Assembly (NCBI GenBank): GCA_038326165.1
Contig: JBBQJT010000034.1
Location: 1-39,669 of the forward strand
DNA length: 39,669 nt
From: JAEUUM01 sp038326165
Lineage (GTDB): Bacteria > Bacteroidota > Bacteroidia > Chitinophagales > Saprospiraceae
Direction: 5' to 3'
In this document: piece by piece, positions 1 through 8,220 of the stretch
Layout: each line of letters opens with the position of its first letter
How positions within the stretch are numbered: position 1 is the first letter of the stretch
Position numbers and translations under genes: made by a program
Notes under the pieces: generated by a model
What the model saw: the letters and a program-made list of their open reading frames with translations, nothing else
Database searches by the model: none
What the model was told of the DNA's origin: nothing

Positions 1-2
1 GT

Positions 3-266
3 CCAACTACAAGCATCTCTAGTATTGAAAAAACATCTCCAATAAGCATTTATCCCAATCCAAGTAATTCTATCTTGAATATTGAAAGTATCACTCCAAT
101 TTCCGAAGTGATTATTACCAATACATCAGGACAAATAGTATATAAAAATTCATCGAATATAAAAAATGTAAACATGTCAGATTTTACAAATGGGGTATAT
201 TTTATTTCTGTAAAACAAAAATCAGACATGAAAGTATACACACTTAAATTTATCAAAACAGACTAA
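3..266 (+). CDS. C-terminal end of a T9SS-secreted protein (5' truncated by window edge)
   Basis: An open frame enters from the left edge and stops with TAA at 264-266. The 87 visible residues match a type A T9SS sorting domain (Por_Secre_tail family). A low-complexity Ser/Thr linker is followed by the signature IYPNPSNSILNIE, then short beta-strand segments (EVIITNTSGQIVY, NGVYFISVKQ) and a basic end, TLKFIKTD. In this family the tail directs outer-membrane export through the type IX machinery and is cleaved, often with attachment to lipopolysaccharide. The cargo domain lies outside the window, so its function cannot be told. The internal ATG at 75 is not a start, because the sorting motif begins upstream of it in the same frame. 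Confidence 0.85.
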   Translation, partial: PTTSISSIEKTSPISIYPNPSNSILNIESITPISEVIITNTSGQIVYKNSSNIKNVNMSDFTNGVYFISVKQKSDMKVYTLKFIKTD

Positions 267-303
267 AAACTTCTGCTAACAGCGTTAATCCTTGCATAAC
301 CCT

Positions 304-409
304 CCCCAAAACACAAAATCTCTATTTTTAGAGCGTAAAACGACTTCAATAGAGAGGTTTTAAGGCACCTAATTATATTGAATGCTAATTTGGTTCCTAA
401 GTTTTGGGG
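304..409. repeat. Nested inverted repeats in the 267-607 spacer
   Basis: The 341-bp gap between the first two genes has no convincing coding frame. It holds nested inverted repeats: CCCCAAAAC (304-312) pairs with GTTTTGGGG (401-409), and inside it TCTCTATT (319-326) pairs with AATAGAGA (348-355). Flanking AAAA and TTTT also pair, across a GG bulge. A further imperfect pair is TTAAAATT (413-420) with AATTTTAA (444-451). The outer arms are 88 bp apart and no T-tract follows, so this is not a simple terminator. A degenerate palindromic repeat element is the best reading. Confidence 0.45.
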
Positions 410-607
410 TGCTTAAAATTGAAGTGTGGGGCTTTGGAATTGGAATTTTAAACCCAATATAAATCTTAAATCCTTGCCAAATAAAAAAAACAGCTTAAAA
501 CGCTTGTAAATAAGCTAAAATAAGCTGATTTTGGTGGCTTGAGTCAGATTTTAGACGGACTGAAGCTAATGGCCAGATTATAGAACAACATGTTATAATT
601 ATAAAAA

Positions 608-1231
608 ATGATAGACATTGAATACATAAAACAATTAAGAAAACCAACCAAGGAGAACCCTTTGAGAATACTTATGAGTGCTTGCTTAACAGGGTTAACA
701 TGTGGCTATGACGGTACAGCAAATGGTGAATACCCAAGCGCTTTAAAATTATTGACCTATGACACAATAAAAATAATAAAGTTTTGCCCAGAGGAATTCT
801 CATTTGGGACACCTAGAGAAATTTGCGATATTCACGGAGGGACAGGTCTTGACGTATTGAATGGAAATGCAAAAGTCCTAACAGAAACTGGCAAAGACTG
901 GACAGCAGGAATGATAAAAGCTTCCGAAAAAATCCTTGCGATTGCAAATAGGGAAAATATCGACCTGGCTGTAATGATGGATATCAGTGCAGCTTGTGGT
1001 AGTCAAGTAATTTATGACGGAAACAGATTTTCTGACAATAATTTTTATCAAATAGGTGCAGGCGTTTGTGCTGCTCAATTAATTAGAAATGGTTTTAAAG
1101 TTATCAGTCAACGCGACTTTGCATCGCTAGAAATTCTATATTCAACTGTTGACAAAATGCACCAAATTGACTTGGCACAAAAAGACCATCATGAAATTGA
1201 CTGGTATAAAGACTATTTTAAAGTAAAATGA
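608..1231 (+). CDS. DUF523 family protein (YbbK-like)
   Basis: This 207-aa cytosolic protein has no signal peptide. DUF523 features are visible in order: the N-terminal MSACLTGLTCGYDG (typically ISACLLG..CRYDG), FCPEEFSFGTPRE (family CPE..GGLPTPR), a Gly-rich turn (HGGTGLDV), and the central DISAACGSQVIYDG. The conserved Cys residues at about 25, 32, 62 and in ISAACGS suggest metal or Fe-S binding, but the family's biochemical role is unknown to me. It is somewhat longer than the usual family member, with about 40 C-terminal residues beyond the core. ATG 608 follows an A-rich stretch without a Shine-Dalgarno sequence. The gene stands alone between long spacers. Confidence 0.8.
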   Translation: MIDIEYIKQLRKPTKENPLRILMSACLTGLTCGYDGTANGEYPSALKLLTYDTIKIIKFCPEEFSFGTPREICDIHGGTGLDVLNGNAKVLTETGKDWTAGMIKASEKILAIANRENIDLAVMMDISAACGSQVIYDGNRFSDNNFYQIGAGVCAAQLIRNGFKVISQRDFASLEILYSTVDKMHQIDLAQKDHHEIDWYKDYFKVK

Positions 1232-1636
1232 CAAAAGAAATGCTAAGTACTAAATCTAGAATAACAAGAATTTCGTTGATTGCAAAGCCCATGCAACAAC
1301 ACAAGCGGAGCGAACTGGTGCGTGTCAATAAAAAAGAAAAGATTTGCGAATAAGCCAAGCTTAAATCCTTGTGATAAATTTCATCAGGATTCAAATGTTG
1401 GGATTAATTCTAGGACTGACTCGTCCATTATTAGTTTACTATGCCGAGCCTTTTGCGGTGGCATTTCTTCTTGATACCCATCATTAACTGAAGCCTAACT
1501 GGTCCTATATTTTGTGTCATTTTCTTTTTTTCTATTAACTTAATGCTGTATGGGATTCCTTCTAGGACTTTTATTACTTATATTTACTCATGGTTTAAAT
1601 AAGTTTTTTGACAGTTTGATGTTGTAGAAATAATAA
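1232..1636 (+). other. 405-bp spacer, no convincing gene
   Basis: No recognisable gene is seen. A 41-codon frame (1228-1353) begins with an ATGA overlap on the stop codon of the DUF523 gene, but its composition is Lys/Arg-rich and resembles no family I know. A small imperfect hairpin pairs AATCCT (1364-1369) with AGGATT (1386-1391), with partial inner pairing GAT/ATC. T-rich runs near 1515-1530 could terminate transcription, but no stem precedes them. Confidence 0.4.
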
Positions 1637-3253
1637 ATGATCCGAAAAATGATCACATTTTTGAATATGCTATTATTGATATCATTTCTATCTTCCATAT
1701 TTTGTGCTTGCAATCAAAATAATGTAATGCGACTGATGTCAAAAACACCTAAATTAGAATTTGTAAAACCTGATAATTACAAAGTTTTAAACGATTATCA
1801 GAAAGACGTGGTCTATTTATCTGCTCTGATACAACAAACTTATCCACGGCTCGATGCAAAACTTGAAATTGTTAGCTTCCATACAAAGAAAAATGAGCTG
1901 ATTAGTGCGCTGGCCAACACAAATTCAGATTATGATTTTTCGATAAAACTAAAAAGATACCTTGCCTTATTGAGAGATGGTCATTCTAATTTTTCAGATA
2001 GAGGACTTTATTCAAAAGACAAAAAACACTTTGGTTGGTCCCTCTTTTACGAAGGGAAAGATTGGAGAATTAGTTCTATCGACAAGTTAGCAGATTCGTC
2101 CATTGTTGGTGCCAAAGTTGTTTCGATTGAAGGATACACCATGAAAGAAATAGAAGCCTGCGTAAGAGATTTTGAAAGTGCAGAAAATCAGCATTTCTCA
2201 AATTTTCAATTTCAATCTAAGGTGCGCTATCCAAAATATTGGAATGCACTGGGTATAATTGACAAGGAGGATGAAATTTCATTTAACGTTGAATTAAACA
2301 ATAACATAAAAACTATAAAACTTCAAGCAAAAGATAAGTTACATTACTACCAAATCAAAAAAAAGAAAAAGGAATTTGCATTTACAAGCAAGCAAAACAA
2401 TGGTTATTCTTATAAGATTGACTCAACTGAAAATTTTGCTTATTTACAAATGAATACTTCGCTTGATTATGTCTCTATTAAAAGTGAATTGAAAAATTAT
2501 ACGAATTTTTTTGTTCGTCCAGCGGCTAAAGTTTTTTTGAAAAAACAGAAGAAGGATGCATTAAATTTTGGGGAGGTATTACAATCATTGTTTGGTGAAA
2601 TGTATAAAAAAGGGATTGATAATCTTATTGTTGATTTGCGAAACAATATGGGAGGAGATGAACGAACTGGAAAACAATTAATTTGGTACATAACAGAAAA
2701 TACTAACATCGTGGGATTTCAAGATTATTTACAAGTTTCAGAATTTTTTAAAAAGACAGCCAAATCTGACTTTAAAAAATACAATGACTTGTACTCAAAA
2801 AAATATGGAAAGCAATTGCCAAATGGAGAAATAAATTTGACAAAAGAGTTTTTTTTTCAACCCTATTTTTATGAGATTACTCAACCAGGCAGTCCCTATT
2901 TATTAGATCATTCTATACCAACATTCAAAGGTAATGTTTACGTTATGATTGGCCCTAAAACGTTTAGTGCTGGCCAATATCTAGCCACTATATTAGCAGA
3001 CAACAAATTAGCAAAACTAGTCGGCACGCCCAGTGGAAATAAACCTACTTGTCAAACAGGTGCATCACTCTTGAAGTTGCCAAACACTAAAAAAATCATT
3101 ACCATGTCCTATACTTTTGGCGAACGCCCTGACAAGAGCAAAAATAATGAAGACAGCCTAAATCCTGATTTTGAAATCTATCAAACATTTGAGGATGTAA
3201 TCAATGGAAAAGATATTCAATTTGAATATATTGTCAAAGAATTGATAGAATAG
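1637..3253 (+). CDS. S41 family peptidase, lipoprotein
   Basis: This 538-aa protein starts with a lipoprotein-type signal peptide: a hydrophobic stretch MLLLISFLSSIFCAC with lipobox cysteine C23 or C25. An N-terminal helical region (LKRYLALLRDGHSNF) is typical of Bacteroidota S41 (tail-specific/tricorn-like) peptidases. The protease core includes IDNLIVDLRNNMGG (about 330-345) and GPKTFSAGQYLA with the probable nucleophile Ser444, followed by LVGTPSGNKPTCQTG. It most likely works in the periplasm, attached to a membrane. The natural substrate cannot be inferred from sequence. ATG 1649 (residue 5) is an equally good start, since it keeps the signal peptide. No gene is close enough to suggest an operon. 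Confidence 0.8.
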   Translation: MIRKMITFLNMLLLISFLSSIFCACNQNNVMRLMSKTPKLEFVKPDNYKVLNDYQKDVVYLSALIQQTYPRLDAKLEIVSFHTKKNELISALANTNSDYDFSIKLKRYLALLRDGHSNFSDRGLYSKDKKHFGWSLFYEGKDWRISSIDKLADSSIVGAKVVSIEGYTMKEIEACVRDFESAENQHFSNFQFQSKVRYPKYWNALGIIDKEDEISFNVELNNNIKTIKLQAKDKLHYYQIKKKKKEFAFTSKQNNGYSYKIDSTENFAYLQMNTSLDYVSIKSELKNYTNFFVRPAAKVFLKKQKKDALNFGEVLQSLFGEMYKKGIDNLIVDLRNNMGGDERTGKQLIWYITENTNIVGFQDYLQVSEFFKKTAKSDFKKYNDLYSKKYGKQLPNGEINLTKEFFFQPYFYEITQPGSPYLLDHSIPTFKGNVYVMIGPKTFSAGQYLATILADNKLAKLVGTPSGNKPTCQTGASLLKLPNTKKIITMSYTFGERPDKSKNNEDSLNPDFEIYQTFEDVINGKDIQFEYIVKELIE

Positions 3254-3273
3254 CGAGGTTTAACAATAAGCAG

Positions 3274-3300
3274 AATGCCACTAAACGGGTTAGTTGCATT
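3274..3300. repeat. Imperfect hairpin in the spacer after the S41 gene
   Basis: AATGC (3274-3278) pairs with GCATT (3296-3300), and ACTAA (3280-3284) pairs with TTAGT (3290-3294). A C/T mismatch separates the two stems, and the loop is ACGGG. It lies 20 bp after the S41 stop codon and 32 bp before the next start. No T-tract follows, so termination is uncertain. Confidence 0.45.
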
Positions 3301-3332
3301 TGTAAATAAGGTGTATAACAAGACAAAACAAA

Positions 3333-4853
3333 ATGATGAAACGAAACATTTGCCTATTTTTTTTATTGACAGCATTTACCAGGTTAAACGCTCAAAATGG
3401 AGTTTTAGACCCTTCTTTTGGAATAAATGGAAGTGCTGTTATAGATGTTGGTAATTCGGACAACATTTCAAAGTCCATAGCTATACAACCAGATGGAAAA
3501 ATTTTGTTAGCAGGTTATGCTTCAACTTCCATCAATCTTTTTAGTCTCGTACGTCTGAATCCAGACGGTTCGCTTGACAATTCTTTTGGTACCAACGGAA
3601 TTGTCACTACCACATTCCCATTTACCAGCATTGCCTCTAGTTTAGTTTTACAGAATGACGGAAAAATTATTGCAGGTGGACATACTTGGGGAGGCAAATA
3701 CAATGAATTTGCGCTGGTTAGATATAATAGTGATGGAAGTCTTGATGCAACTTTTGGTAATTTCGGTCTTGTAACCACTAGCTTTTTGAATAAAAGTGGA
3801 ATCGGAAGAAGTTTGGTTCTTCAGGAGGACGGGAAAATTATTTTAGCAGGACGTTCTTATTCTGACTTTAACGATTTTGATGACTTTGCGTTGGCGCGCT
3901 ACAATTCCAACGGAAGTCTAGACACTACCTTTGGTACAGAAGGAATCGTTTTTACAAATTTTGCCATCACTACAGATTGGGTTAATTCTGTAAAGCTGCA
4001 ATCCGATGGCAAGATAGTTGCGGGTGGATTTTCAGCCAATAGAATGGCATTAGCAAGGTATCTTAATAACGGCAGTCTAGACAATACTTTTGGAATAAAT
4101 GGTATGGCAACAAATTTGGTCTCCTCCGCATCTCAAGCAGGAATTAATGGATTAGCATTAACCAAAGATGGTATTTATGCGTGTGGATTTTCAATTGATT
4201 CTACCAGTAATTCTACCCTTGTAAAGTACGATTATGATGGGAATATTAGTCTTGGCTTTGGTGTAAACGGAATTTTAATCACCAATTTGGCCAAACAAGA
4301 TTCATACAATGACATTAGGATAAAAGGAGATAAGATAGTTGTTGGCGGAACAGCAAACAGCAACGGTACTTTTAATTTCACCGTGAGCCAATTCGATTTG
4401 GACGGAGATCCAGTAACATCATTCGGAACAAATGGCGTGTTTATAGCAAGTCCAAGCAATTTATTCAATCAACTTGAAGCTATTGCAATTCAAGAAGATG
4501 GTAATATTTTAGCAACTGGTTTTTGTCAGGATTTTCCGTATGATATTGGTATTGTTAGAGTTCTATCAAATACAATTCTTGCTGTTGATGGGTCTCATTC
4601 AAAAAGCGAAACAATCATTTATCCCAATCCAAGCTCTGATTATATATTCATTCAAAGTTCATCATTACGAGATTTTACTGAGGTGAATTTATTAGATACC
4701 AAAGGCCAAGTTTTATTGCAAATGAATGGAAAAGATTTAAAATATACCAGAAGTGAATTAAAAATAAATTTACAAATTTATCCGTGTGGTATATATTTTC
4801 TTGTCGTCAACAACGGAAAATTTAGCAGTACTTATAAAATAGTAAAAAAATAA
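3333..4853 (+). CDS. Delta-60 repeat protein with T9SS sorting tail
   Basis: This 506-aa secreted protein begins with a signal peptide (MMKRNICLFFLLTAFTRLNAQ). Residues about 23-420 carry roughly seven delta-60 repeats of about 55 residues. Each has a strand Q.DGKI..AG and a turn of the form DGSLD.TFG.NG; the last three are degenerate. Such repeats are predicted to form a beta-propeller. The C-terminal about 80 residues are a T9SS type A sorting domain (IIYPNPSSDYIFIQSS, then GIYFLVVNNGKFSSTYKIVKK), so the protein is expected on the cell surface or outside the cell. ATG 3333 and ATG 3336 are adjacent and either could serve. The ligand or function is unknown. The repeat units are similar enough at DNA level to recombine. 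Confidence 0.85.
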   Translation: MMKRNICLFFLLTAFTRLNAQNGVLDPSFGINGSAVIDVGNSDNISKSIAIQPDGKILLAGYASTSINLFSLVRLNPDGSLDNSFGTNGIVTTTFPFTSIASSLVLQNDGKIIAGGHTWGGKYNEFALVRYNSDGSLDATFGNFGLVTTSFLNKSGIGRSLVLQEDGKIILAGRSYSDFNDFDDFALARYNSNGSLDTTFGTEGIVFTNFAITTDWVNSVKLQSDGKIVAGGFSANRMALARYLNNGSLDNTFGINGMATNLVSSASQAGINGLALTKDGIYACGFSIDSTSNSTLVKYDYDGNISLGFGVNGILITNLAKQDSYNDIRIKGDKIVVGGTANSNGTFNFTVSQFDLDGDPVTSFGTNGVFIASPSNLFNQLEAIAIQEDGNILATGFCQDFPYDIGIVRVLSNTILAVDGSHSKSETIIYPNPSSDYIFIQSSSLRDFTEVNLLDTKGQVLLQMNGKDLKYTRSELKINLQIYPCGIYFLVVNNGKFSSTYKIVKK

Positions 4854-5210
4854 TTATTCATTGTAACCAGAGTTTATTTGCGCACGAAGCACAAGCAATG
4901 ATACGAGTGCAGAGAACTGATGAGTGACTTTAAAAAATGGAAAAATTTGTGAAAACCTCAGATTAAAGCTTGGCGTTTAAGTTCATGAAATGTTTACTGT
5001 TAGCACTAAAATCAGGAGGGGCCGAACAGTCCCGGCAAAAAATAGGTTCAAAAAGTGGTTGTTATTTATAGCTAAGCTTCAAAGAAGCGATCCGTAGTCT
5101 GTGACCTATCAGTTTGGGCTGGAGTGACCACCTTTGAGTGAGCCAAAAAGTTACGCCCCGGCTATTAACTATATACAATGGAAAATAGAAGAAATAAGAA
5201 CAGTTTTAGG
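4854..5210 (+). other. Spacer without recognisable gene
   Basis: About 357 bp between the delta-60 gene and the inverted-repeat element. All frames are broken by stop codons and no tRNA or known RNA fold is seen. The GC-richer stretch at about 5010-5160 differs in composition from its surroundings and may be gene or element debris. Confidence 0.4.
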
Positions 5211-5395
5211 TTTAACCCAAACTCAGCGTTAGACACTGAATCGACGAAATTTTTGGTTATTCCAAAATTTGTCTGGGTTCAATCTCGCAAAAATCAAAGA
5301 TTTTCGTCGACTCATGGAGCTTTGCTCAGAGTCTGATAGCCTTTGGCTCGTCAGACCCAAAGGGCAAAATCTGCTAATGCGGATTTTGGGTTAAA
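5211..5395. mobile_element. MITE-like element, 185 bp, with 11-bp terminal inverted repeats
   Basis: TTTAACCCAAA (5211-5221) and TTTGGGTTAAA (5385-5395) are perfect 11-bp terminal inverted repeats. The interior is a series of further palindromes: TCGACGAAA (5241-5249) with TTTCGTCGA (5302-5310); TTTTGG (5251-5256) with CCAAAA (5262-5267); GTCTGA (5331-5336) with TCAGAC (5351-5356), enclosing AGCC-TTT-GGCT; and a nine-pair hairpin, AAAATCTGC (5366-5374) with GCGGATTTT (5379-5387), loop TAAT and one G-T pair. No coding frame is present. No target-site duplication is evident. The right repeat contains the stop codon of the minus-strand peptidase gene, so the last hairpin may act as its terminator. 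A structured 3' RNA element is the alternative. Confidence 0.5.
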
Positions 5396-7598
5396 GTCCT
5401 CCCGGCGGACAATTCTTTTTCAAATAGTTGGTGTACAAGCTTGACAAATGCCAGTTGGTGCCTTCGCCTTCTGAAATACTGTGGGTTCGGTTGGGATAAG
5501 GCATAAATTGAAATTGTCTATTGTGTTTTATCAATTCGTTTAACAACATTTCAGCATTTTGGTAATGCACATTGTCATCGCCCGTGCCATGTATGTACAA
5601 TAAATTTCCTTTTAAATTTTTCGCATGGCTGATGGGGGATCCATTTACGAAATCATCCATATTATCCTGAGGCAATCCCATGTAACGCTCTTGGTAAATA
5701 TTGTCATAAGTAAGTTGATTGGCTACCGCTGCAATTGCAATACCGGTCTTATATATTTCAGGATATTGAAACATCAGATTCAAAGTGGCCGAACCACCAC
5801 CACTCCAACCCCAAACTGCCACCCTAGTTTTATCTACGAAGCTCCATTTTAAAACTTCCTCAGCCGCCATTGCCTGATCTCGAATGTTGATTTTACCAAT
5901 CTTTCTATAAATGGATTTTCTCCATGTCCTCCCTTTTGGTGCTGGAGTACCACGATTGTCCATAGAAATATAGATGTATCCGTCCTCGGCCATGTCCCCA
6001 TCATAAAGTGGATTCTGACAACATCCATAAGCATCAGAAACTGTTGCGCCAGCAGGTTCGGTATAAACGTAAAATACGACAGGATACTTTTTGGTGTGAT
6101 TAAATTGCCTTGGTTTTGACATCCAACCATCCATTTCAATACCATCCTTAGTGATGATTTTGAAGAATTCTGTACCTGATTTTTCTGAATTTAACTTTGG
6201 ATCAACAACGATACTTTCCTTCGCGTCAATAGGTGATTGACTTTCCACAAAAATCATTTCACTCTTTTTAGGGGTAAAATGGTTTGAAAAAGTGTGTGTC
6301 GCAAATTTGCCATTGGTAGAAAAGTCGTAATCATGGGTGCCTTTCATGTCAGCAGGGCTCAGTAATTCCGCACTTTGATTGATAGCAAGTTTGCACCTGT
6401 ACAAATATCTCTGTGTAGCATTGCTTGGTGATGCCATGAAATAAACCCAGGCATTTAGTGTATCGGTGTATTTGAGATCAATAACATCAAAATCTCCTTT
6501 GGTAACAAGTTTTACTGATTTTCCATCAAGCCTTATTTGGTATAGGTGTCTCCAGCCATCTTGTTCAGATGCCCACAGTATCGACTTATTGGAGTTGACC
6601 CAAATAAAATTGTTGGTATAGTCAATGGCATAAGTGTTTCCTATTTGAAACAAATCGACCCAAGCTGAATCTGATTCACTATAAATTGATTCACTGCTTC
6701 CACTTGCTGCATCTGAAATATAAAGCTTGCTGATGTTTTGCTTGCGATTCAATTGCTGTGTCAACAGATTGTTTGTACCCGGGATAAATTCCATCCTCAC
6801 AATGTAGTTTTGAAATGGATCGCCCGGAATATTCATCCACGTCGTTTTTCCATCTTCAACATGAACCACAGCCAGCTTGCAGCTGGAGGGATTCTCTCCC
6901 ACTTTTGGATATTCCAGCGGAATTACTTTTGAATAAATTGCATCGGTATTGTTGATCATACTGAAAGACTTAATTGCACTTGCATCAATCTGCCAATAAG
7001 CAATAGATTTGCTATCAGGGCTCCATCTGAAACCATCTCTGCAAGCAAATTCTTCCTCATAAGCCCAGTCGAAAGTTCCATTGATAATTCCGGGCTTACT
7101 GACATTAGTAAGCATTTTAATCTCATTATTTGCCAATTGTTCCACATAAATGTTTCTGTTGCTAACATAGGCTACTGACTTTGCATCAGGTGAGATCTTG
7201 GCAAACATCAACGAAGAAGATGGAAGTGTTTTCCCTAGTTGAGTCAGTTTATTGGTCAGAATATCCAGTACCCAATAATCCCCACGGGTATTCAAACGCC
7301 AGACTTTCTCTGTTTTTGTAAAAATGAGTAGCTTTTGCTGGTCGTCAGAAAAAGCGAAATAGCTGAACTTCAATGGAGACTTAGCCTTAGGAGGAGTCAA
7401 TTGATCCTGACTTACAATCTTTTTTGCTTTATTCACAGGTAATGTATAGGCTACAATCCCATTATTTTCTATCCGATAATAATCATTGCCATTAGCCGAC
7501 CATTTTTGCGCCAATACGAATTGCGGGATCGCCAGGCTGATCATTATCAACAAGATTGCAATGAGTCGTTCAATAGGGATAAAGTTCCTGATAGTCAT
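5391..7598 (-). CDS. Dipeptidyl peptidase IV (S9 family)
   Basis: Using ATG 7598, the protein is 735 aa with a signal peptide (MTIRNFIPIERLIAILL...VLAQ), so it is exported. The N-terminal beta-propeller (about 80-430) carries DWAYEEEF at residues 177-184; this Glu motif binds the substrate N-terminus in DPP-IV. The alpha/beta-hydrolase domain has the nucleophile in GWSGGG (Ser599), Asp674 in GTGDDN and His706 in NRTHSIS. Their spacing matches DPP-IV. The enzyme removes X-Pro or X-Ala dipeptides from peptides in the periplasm. The frame is open upstream to an ATG at 7649, but that start would place 17 residues before the signal peptide, and a promoter-like box lies within that stretch. The stop codon overlaps the inverted-repeat element. 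Confidence 0.9.
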   Translation of the reverse strand: MTIRNFIPIERLIAILLIMISLAIPQFVLAQKWSANGNDYYRIENNGIVAYTLPVNKAKKIVSQDQLTPPKAKSPLKFSYFAFSDDQQKLLIFTKTEKVWRLNTRGDYWVLDILTNKLTQLGKTLPSSSLMFAKISPDAKSVAYVSNRNIYVEQLANNEIKMLTNVSKPGIINGTFDWAYEEEFACRDGFRWSPDSKSIAYWQIDASAIKSFSMINNTDAIYSKVIPLEYPKVGENPSSCKLAVVHVEDGKTTWMNIPGDPFQNYIVRMEFIPGTNNLLTQQLNRKQNISKLYISDAASGSSESIYSESDSAWVDLFQIGNTYAIDYTNNFIWVNSNKSILWASEQDGWRHLYQIRLDGKSVKLVTKGDFDVIDLKYTDTLNAWVYFMASPSNATQRYLYRCKLAINQSAELLSPADMKGTHDYDFSTNGKFATHTFSNHFTPKKSEMIFVESQSPIDAKESIVVDPKLNSEKSGTEFFKIITKDGIEMDGWMSKPRQFNHTKKYPVVFYVYTEPAGATVSDAYGCCQNPLYDGDMAEDGYIYISMDNRGTPAPKGRTWRKSIYRKIGKINIRDQAMAAEEVLKWSFVDKTRVAVWGWSGGGSATLNLMFQYPEIYKTGIAIAAVANQLTYDNIYQERYMGLPQDNMDDFVNGSPISHAKNLKGNLLYIHGTGDDNVHYQNAEMLLNELIKHNRQFQFMPYPNRTHSISEGEGTNWHLSSLYTNYLKKNCPPGGL

Positions 7599-7617
7599 CG
7601 ATGAATTAATTAAGCGA

Positions 7618-7649
7618 TAAAGATAATGAAGCTCCATGCAAAGCATCAA
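7618..7649 (-). promoter_or_regulatory. Candidate Bacteroidota promoter for the DPP-IV gene
   Basis: On the minus strand, TTG (7649-7647) is followed after 21 bp by TATCTTTA (7625-7618). This is close to the Bacteroidota -33 TTG / -7 TAnnTTTG pattern. Initiation would fall near 7612, about 14 nt before ATG 7598. This supports the shorter start. Confidence 0.5.
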
Positions 7650-8042
7650 TATTGCTGTGATCTAATAAACTATATTATAATTTCCCCTGTAATCCAATAA
7701 CCAAAGTTGGGTGTTTCAACACAAAACAAAGCTTCATAGCAATCCGAAAATCATTAATTTTATCAACTCATAAATTTAGCTATGGCCACAGATTGATTGA
7801 AATCGAGTTTGTCCAGCTAGAGCTTTTGGTTATACCGACGGGCAATTAATTCTCGTCCCATATATCTAATTATTGTTACTAATCTGTCGGCCTAAGCCAC
7901 TGTAAGAAATGGTCTATCTACCATTTCACAGTAGAATTACTTTTGGGGCAATGCCAAAAGTGGCAGGACAGCATAAGTCAAGAGTTTTCATTTGGCTTCA
8001 ACTCAAAACAATTTTACAAAAACATCAACCTTGGGTAAAACG
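7650..8042. other. Spacer with two tandem hairpins (7899-7961)
   Basis: No gene is seen between the DPP-IV promoter and the tRNA terminator. Two adjacent palindromes stand out. ACTGTAAGAAATGGT (7899-7913) pairs with ACCATTTCACAGT (7920-7932), leaving an AA bulge. ACTTTTGG (7939-7946) pairs perfectly with CCAAAAGT (7954-7961). Upstream, CCGAC (7835-7839) could pair with GTCGG (7886-7890). A frame at 7909-8211 runs through the tRNA gene and is not real. The hairpins may be a repeat element or a small structured transcript. Confidence 0.45.
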
Positions 8043-8069
8043 AAAAAAGCCGCTCAATCGAGCGGCTTT
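8043..8069 (-). terminator. Rho-independent terminator of tRNA-Phe
   Basis: A perfect 10-bp GC-rich stem, AAAGCCGCTC (8046-8055) with GAGCGGCTTT (8060-8069), has a 4-nt loop. On the minus strand it is followed by a T-tract (complement of the A-run 8043-8048). It lies just after the 3' end of the tRNA. Confidence 0.85.
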
Positions 8070-8073
8070 CTTG

Positions 8074-8146
<73 letters not shown>

Positions 8147-8172
8147 TTCCAAGCATTTTTTCAAATGCGGTG

Positions 8173-8203
8173 CAAAGGTATTTGTTTTTGTTTAATATTT
8201 CAA
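8173..8203 (-). promoter_or_regulatory. Promoter of tRNA-Phe (TTG / TACCTTTG)
   Basis: On the minus strand, TTG (8203-8201) lies 20 bp before TACCTTTG (8180-8173), an exact match to the Bacteroidota TTG-N(about 20)-TAnnTTTG promoter. Transcription would begin near 8167, about 20 nt before the mature 5' end of the tRNA. Confidence 0.7.
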
Positions 8204-8220
8204 GTAGCTGAACGGAATAC

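Noticed and set aside
1228..1353. 41-codon frame overlapping the DUF523 stop as ATGA
   Set aside because: The product is basic, low in hydrophobic core residues and resembles nothing known; the surrounding spacer is otherwise non-coding. The ATGA overlap alone is too weak.
267..5390. Integron attC sites in the hairpin spacers
   Set aside because: GTTTAAC near 5210 and GTTAGAC near 5229 look like attC core boxes, but they are only about 12 bp apart and the other spacers lack a matching RYYYAAC/GTTRRRY pair; no integrase gene is present.
5391..7649. Longer start for the DPP-IV protein at 7649
   Set aside because: It puts 17 residues ahead of a good signal peptide and covers a TTG-N21-TATCTTTA promoter match; ATG 7598 is preferred.
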